Assembly: GCA_039881145.1 (NCBI GenBank)
Contig: JAYKKI010000090.1
Coordinates: 6,421,501-6,485,500, forward strand
DNA from: Druceiella hillmani
Taxonomy: Eukaryota; Arthropoda; Insecta; Lepidoptera; Hepialidae
Direction of reading: 5' to 3'
DNA: 64,000 nucleotides
In this document: one piece after another, positions 59,001-64,000 of the stretch
Position numbering within the stretch: the stretch's first letter is position 1
Layout: each line of letters starts with the position of its first letter
The notes under the pieces: model-generated
What the model was told of the DNA's origin: nothing
Database searches by the model: none
The model's input: the letters and a program-made list of their open reading frames with translations, nothing else
Program-made: the position numbers and the translations under genes

Positions 59001-62000
59001 TTTTGGTAATTAATATATTTAAATTTTAACATTACGATACTTGTGTCAAAATAATTATTAATGTTTTCCAATATAGACAATTATGATGGAAGTGTTATAA
59101 CATTAGATTGGTGCTCAGCCGTGAATACAATGACTGTCATTGTATTAAAAGTCCAAAATCTTTTTCCGCCTTTCTGTTACAACAATAGACAGTTGATGCA
59201 CTTACGAGTCATTTTGTTTTATTATAACAATAAACAAATTAGAATCATATCACTATACACAATTAAATAATTTTTTTCCACTAGTAATGCATATGCAGCA
59301 TTTTGTCGAGAGCGAAATGGGCATGAATGATAGTAAAATAATAGCTGGTGTGGCATAGTAGACCAACAATTGCTTATTTTCGATGTTTTGTAATGGGTCC
59401 TAAAATGTAATTTTTGAGTTCCAATCATACAACTTTTTAATAAAATGTCGAATTTGAACCTACCTTTCATGAATGATGAAAAGTAGACTGAAATATTAGG
59501 ACTTTTTATTGTATATATTTACAATGTATGACAATTTTTTTCAAATTATTCACAATGTTTTTTTCTTTTACGTTGGTTTCATTTTTATCATCCTCTATGG
59601 GCAGATTTATCGTTTTAGTTATGTGGAAGATTTATATGAAATATTACAAAATTTAGACACTAAAGATAAATACTACTTAAAGAAAAAGTGGACAATATCA
59701 AAAAGAAATTTAAATTACAATACAATATTAAAAACGATTACAGTTAAATAATTCAAATTTATCAATTATAAATTTGTAAAGTAATTAAGGTAATGGACAT
59801 AATTAAAGAACATCTATTGAACATAAACTATAGATTATATTTAAAACTAAGAAGCATAGGTTTCAATAGCGCGGTACTATTATGTGTGCAAGATAAACAT
59901 GTAATCAACAGAATGTCCCAGATATTATTGAATTTTTGTTAATATTAATTTTTGGGTTTTCTGTAGCTGTCAAATTTTTTTTATGCGTGTCAAAATTACT
60001 GTGAGTATTTACTGTAAAATATTAGTACGTAGGAACGTAAAATCTTTTTGGTGACTGAACATACCCATTTATTTCATCGTTTGATATTTAACAAAAATTA
60101 AAATTTGTCATCATAAAATCTCTTCAATACTTTTTTTATACCAAATCATGCCATTCCTAAGAAAGTAAAAATTTAAAAATTATAAGGAACCTTTTTTCAA
60201 AATTAAGTAACCTTAATAAGGTCAGCTAACCATTCACAAAATGTTGAAGTGATATTTTTTCTGTGAATAAGTAAAATAAAAAATGTAAGTTTTTCCTTTC
60301 TTTTTATTATACAGAATAATGAGCCAAATCAGACCCGAAAAAATGTTTCGTAAATAATAATACAAATTGTATATTTTTAAATGTTAAATCTTTTATATAT
60401 ACTTAAATGTGTGTTATGAAACCCTCATGTGAATTCTAGTTGTGCTTAATAGGTTTTTAAAAGTAATGAAAATCCAATAGTTGTAAAAAGAATAAAAACA
60501 AGTTGACCTACACACATAGAATTGACTTAAAGTAAATATTTCAGATGAAGTATAAGTATATGTTATTTTAAATTTGGTTTTAAAAATTAAGTGATAGTAT
60601 ATATAGAGTCTATTAAGTTAATAGTACAAAGTATAAAAGATATATTATTCGCGTTAAACAATATTCTAAATGTGTAAAATCAAATATAGCTTTTATATGT
60701 AAATATGCATGCAAATTTTTTAACAAATATTTAATACAGAAAACTAAAAGTCACTTTTTATTTCGAGTTTTAATTTTGAAAATTTTTAAAGCCTCATTTG
60801 ACATGAGAAAGGGAGTTATTTTAAATGAATTTAAAATTGCTATTCTTTATCAAATGGTCTAGTATATATGTATACCATAGTCTATAAGAGAATTATTAGA
60901 AATTTCATGTCTATATCCTTAAATTCTGCAGAATTCACAGAATCACATCCTTTACCTAATCGGAGATTCATGTTTTTTTTTTAATTACATAGGTATAATT
61001 AATGATTATTACCACTTATTAAAATATTGTTTTTAACTTATTAAAATATTGTTTCTGAACATAATTTTTGTTTGTTTACGTCAAGTTTGTTTAATAGTCT
61101 TGAAAATTTTAACCCTGACTATATTAATGGTCTCTTTATATTGACATATTTCTTTGATTGTGAGAGGATAAACATTTTTAAAAATTTCTTCAGGAAATGT
61201 TGTATCGGGGACGTATCAGGGTCCAGATAAAAAATGACGATGGTACTCCGTTCAACAGCAACTTTCCCACCAGAGATTCGGTGCTAAAACATCTGGGAGA
61301 ATCCATACCTAAACTGAAGTCCAGGCAAAATCGGTAATTCTGATATGACATTTATTTTTTCTGTAATGAATTAATATATAGTTTTAAAATATTTGAGTGC
61401 CGTTGCCACTGTTTTATTACGAAAAGGTACTTTATGCCAAATAATTGAATTTCCATTGCACCAGTATAAAAGTATAATTTCTATGGATTATATTTGAATT
61501 TCTAATGTTTTTTACACAATTCACTTGTGCCATCTATTATATAGTGCCATTTTCAAATGTAGATATTCGGTCATGGTACACATTATATTTGGAAAGTATT
61601 TGCTAATATACATTTTTTTTTATATAGAAATGAGTTCAATTATTTTTTAAATCAGTCAAATGAGAGTTAATTGAATGCAAATCTTAATTTACATTAGAAT
61701 TAACATTTTTTTAAATATTTGTCTATACAACACCCATGGAAAATAAACACATTAAGGAAATGGAAGATCTTAAGAGATGTGACTCTTTATTATTCAGACA
61801 TCAATTAGCATGTAAAATAATGCTTTGTCATATCGTAAAGGTTAAATTATTGTAGAGATATTTCTTGTTTATATTAAATATTTATTTAAATAGACATATG
61901 AAACAATGAAACCCCTTGCCTTGCTTACAATGCCTTTATATTAAATAGACATATGAAACAATATATTGTTATATATTTTTATACAAGGCCAAACGCTGAT

Positions 62001-63372
62001 TATACAATGATTACTTTCAATATTCCACGAATTGCAGTTTCTTAATTAATAATTTATATATAATTTGAGTTCTGGTTTGACATCTGGGGACTATGATAAC
62101 GTGAATAACCCTGACAATTCAGTCAATTTTTATTTGTAAGTTCTTAAGCCGTTTCTGATAGTGTCCGTGCCAGTAATTGAAGATTGACTTCCTTGAGGAA
62201 TATTTGATCTATGCAAAAGGTAGATCTTAATCTGAAATCTAAATGTCATCGCAGTCAAGGTTATATTCAAACTGCTTCAATAATGTTTTACATAATACTC
62301 AAGCGAACATATAAACAGGGAGACCGACAGAAATAAATTTAAAAAAAATTGGTTTTGGTTTCTTCTCAATCTCAGGCATGTTTTCAACACAAAATTTTAT
62401 AAAAATATTTAATTAAAATGTATACGCACCCCTCTGAACTATTTAATACTATAGTACGATGAGTCAATATCCGCCTATAAACCTTAATTTTAAGCAACAA
62501 AGTGTTTTTGAAATTACTTCCAAATATTAGCTGTTAGGTTGGTACAGATTCATGTACATGGGTATATGAATAGGGAACATTGGCACGATAAATATTGCAT
62601 GAACTAAAGTGTGTAATGCCAGATGCTTTATTATCGGTATTTACCCCACCATGGTATTTTGTGTGACAAAAAGACTTAATTGTGGAAATAACCACACTAA
62701 AATAAGGTAGATTTCTGTGTTAAGATCTATGTCAGCACTCGCTATCATTTTCTAGCTTATCACACAGGGAGAATCCTTGAAAGTTGTAAAATTTGATTTT
62801 TATGTTGCAGATCTATTGTAGATACTGACAAATTATTTCTAGACTTTGTTATAGTCATAATAAACATAAATTACTAAAACCAATCCAAAAAACTTGTTTT
62901 CCAGTTACATCATAGCAAAAATGTATACAAAATACTAATATTATTTTTATTTTTTTTATTTAGGAGTTTTTAACATAATATTACTGTAGTAAACGAAACC
63001 TATTTTTCTGTAAAACTGTCGTTTTTACTTTACCAATAATTATATCAATAATAAGTATAATATATTATTTATATGAAGCGATTCTATTATTGATATCGTT
63101 CAATACTTCCTTTCGTTTTTGTAGTAGTATATTTTCTCGAACAATAGTTTATTTTTAAAAAACTTTTTTACCATTACCTATTATTGAAGTGTAAGTGGTG
63201 TCGGGAGTTGTGTTTTTAGTTTTTTTCTACCTGGAAATTATATATCATACATGCTATTATATACCATTTACATACATACTATTTATATACCATTTCCAGG
63301 CCCGCTGAACCAACTGCGCAATCAAGCAGTCAAGGAGGCGCTAAAAGTAAAGGCAAGAAAGGTCGAAGATAA
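56037..63372 (+). CDS. SRP19: Signal recognition particle 19 kDa protein, 4 coding exons
   Basis: SRP19 binds SRP RNA helices 6 and 8 and promotes SRP54 assembly in the particle that targets secretory ribosomes to the ER. The spliced CDS (56037-56092, 56620-56797, 61194-61333, 63300-63372) encodes 148 residues; the human protein has 144. Visible features are the opening RWICIYPAYINSKKTLAEGR, the family block ENPTHQEIKDV, YRGRIRVQIKNDDG of the RNA-binding fold, SVLKHLGESIPKLKSRQNR, and a basic tail GGAKSKGKKGRR. All three introns are GT-AG with matching phases (2, 0, 2). It is divergent from GGPPS, and the roughly 850 bp between the two ATGs probably holds both promoters. No inactivating change was seen. 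Confidence 0.95.
56309..56473 (-). CDS. Possible upstream exon pair of the unidentified gene, antisense in SRP19 intron 1
   Basis: There are two minus-strand open segments. 56443-56473 (acceptor TTTTTACAG, donor TTTTC|GTATTT) encodes KDCDSNTRHF. 56309-56363 (acceptor AATCACAG, donor TTGAG|GTAAGT) encodes IRFGDEFVRYSPLDNLLR. They are separated by a 79-bp intron of ordinary insect size. The second ends in phase 2, so it could join segment C to give [14 protein letters not shown]. If that join is real, the gene spans SRP19 exon 1 and GGPPS exons 1 and 2. The second segment is more convincing than the first. Confidence 0.3.
56620..56797 (+). CDS. SRP19: SRP19 exon 2
   Basis: The acceptor is TATTTACAG and the donor AGCAAG|GTAACC. 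It encodes the conserved N-terminal half, WICIYPAYINSKKTLAEGRR through ENPTHQEIKDVIAAAGLTVG to LYPRERSK. Confidence 0.97.
56858..61193. other. SRP19 intron 2 interior
   Basis: A GC-richer island at about 57400-57680 contains a 108-codon frame that is hydrophobic and Cys/Leu-rich. It has no recognisable similarity, and no other feature was seen. Confidence 0.5.
61194..61333 (+). CDS. SRP19: SRP19 exon 3
   Basis: The acceptor is ATTTCTTCAG and the donor AATCG|GTAATT. It encodes EMLYRGRIRVQIKNDDGTPF, then NSNFPTRDSVLKHLGESIPK and LKSRQN, in phase with both neighbouring exons. Confidence 0.97.
63300..63372 (+). CDS. SRP19: SRP19 exon 4 and stop
   Basis: The acceptor is CATTTCCAG. It encodes RPAEPTAQSSSQGGAKSKGK and KGRR, then TAA. 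The Lys/Gly-rich tail is typical of SRP19. Confidence 0.93.
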
Positions 63373-63405
63373 AAAAGTGTATGCTAAAAAAAGTGTTTAT
63401 GCAAT

Positions 63406-63411
63406 AATAAA
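63406..63411 (+). terminator. Candidate SRP19 poly(A) signal
   Basis: An AATAAA hexamer lies 34 bp after the SRP19 stop. Further AATAAA copies follow (for example near 63443), so the exact cleavage site is uncertain. Confidence 0.5.
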
Positions 63412-63960
63412 TGGTTATAAATAAGATATGTTTCAGATATAAATAAAAAAATTAATATAATAAATATGTCATATTTTATTTATGGTATAAAATTTGTGAA
63501 GATAAGTAAATAATAAAAATAAGTGTTGCCATTGATTATACATTTTTCATAATGATGACATGTATACAATCATATGATATTGCTATAAATAAAAAATATA
63601 GTTATGTTGTAATTTAATTATGTTATATGTAATTATATTATAGTTATTTTATATTTAAACTTTTGTTTCACTGGCAACTAATTTAAGAGTCGCAGGGTAA
63701 CTAAATATCCTGAATAAGTTTCGTGGACAATAAATAAAATTATATTTTACGAAGTTTATTTTAACACTTTGAATTTTATATGAAATTATTGCACATTTCT
63801 ATTATGATAAATTTATGACTTATTATTATTACTTAATAATTTTCCATTACAACAATAAAAAGGCTTGGTCACAAAATTTATAAAAGCATTGTTATGTGTC
63901 TTCCTAAAGCTAAGTTTGATGTCCTTTTATATAAACAATTTTCCATATCTTGAAATGTAA

Positions 63961-63990
63961 AGGAGCCAAGACTTTAGTCTTGGCTCTCCT
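63961..63990. repeat. Hairpin AGGAGCCAAGACT / AGTCTTGGCTCTCCT
   Basis: A GAGCCAAGACT stem is paired with its exact complement across a two-base loop, extended by an outer AGG/CCT with a CT bulge. It lies about 590 bp after the SRP19 stop, at the window edge. Confidence 0.7.
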
Positions 63991-64000
63991 TGAAGCCTTT

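Noticed and set aside
1..64000. tRNA, rRNA or CRISPR features
   Set aside because: No T-loop GTTCRANNC with a supporting cloverleaf, no rRNA-like block and no spaced direct-repeat array was seen by eye; a tRNAscan/Infernal run would be decisive.

Overview
This is an AT-rich animal nuclear window, almost certainly from an insect. Two conserved, spliced genes have exon junctions that could be followed codon by codon. The rest is long introns and intergenic DNA filled with decayed transposons (mariner, a DUF4817-type Tc1/mariner relative, Tigger/pogo, piggyBac, Helitron, a non-LTR fragment, MITE-like elements). The species cannot be named from the sequence.

Layout. The minus strand carries geranylgeranyl pyrophosphate synthase (GGPPS; Drosophila quemao) in eight coding exons, from its ATG at 55189 to its stop at 5821. 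The CDS encodes 309 residues spread over about 49.4 kb. Intron 1 is about 19.4 kb, intron 2 about 6.5 kb and intron 7 about 16.9 kb. The plus strand carries signal recognition particle 19 kDa protein (SRP19) in four coding exons between 56037 and 63372, encoding 148 residues. The two genes are head to head, with about 850 bp between their ATGs, so that interval probably holds a shared or closely spaced promoter pair. Positions 1-5800 are the 3' flank of GGPPS and hold no recognised gene.

A third set of short minus-strand open segments has plausible splice sites and matching codon phases. They lie at 34012-34125, 33487-33558, 32154-32214, 31199-31235 and 30251-30350, all inside GGPPS intron 2. 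Two possible upstream exons (56443-56473 and 56309-56363) lie inside SRP19 intron 1, antisense to it. Joined, they read as one uninterrupted coding sequence ending in a stop. I do not recognise the protein. If real, it is a gene nested in, or interleaved with, GGPPS on the same strand, and it is the most interesting lead here.

Mobile DNA. There is a full-length but dead mariner with TIRs and TA duplications (7583-8759), a dead DUF4817-type element with TIRs (16773-17864), two internally deleted piggyBac elements flanked by TTAA (27088-27679 and 34679-35251), a separate piggyBac transposase relic (38997-39994) next to a non-LTR 5' region (37911-38996), an internally deleted Helitron (10519 to about 11764), and a Tigger relic (20228-20908). 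There are also two notable satellite-like arrays: about 160-bp units at 13675-14480, and 43-bp palindromic units at 14969-15375.
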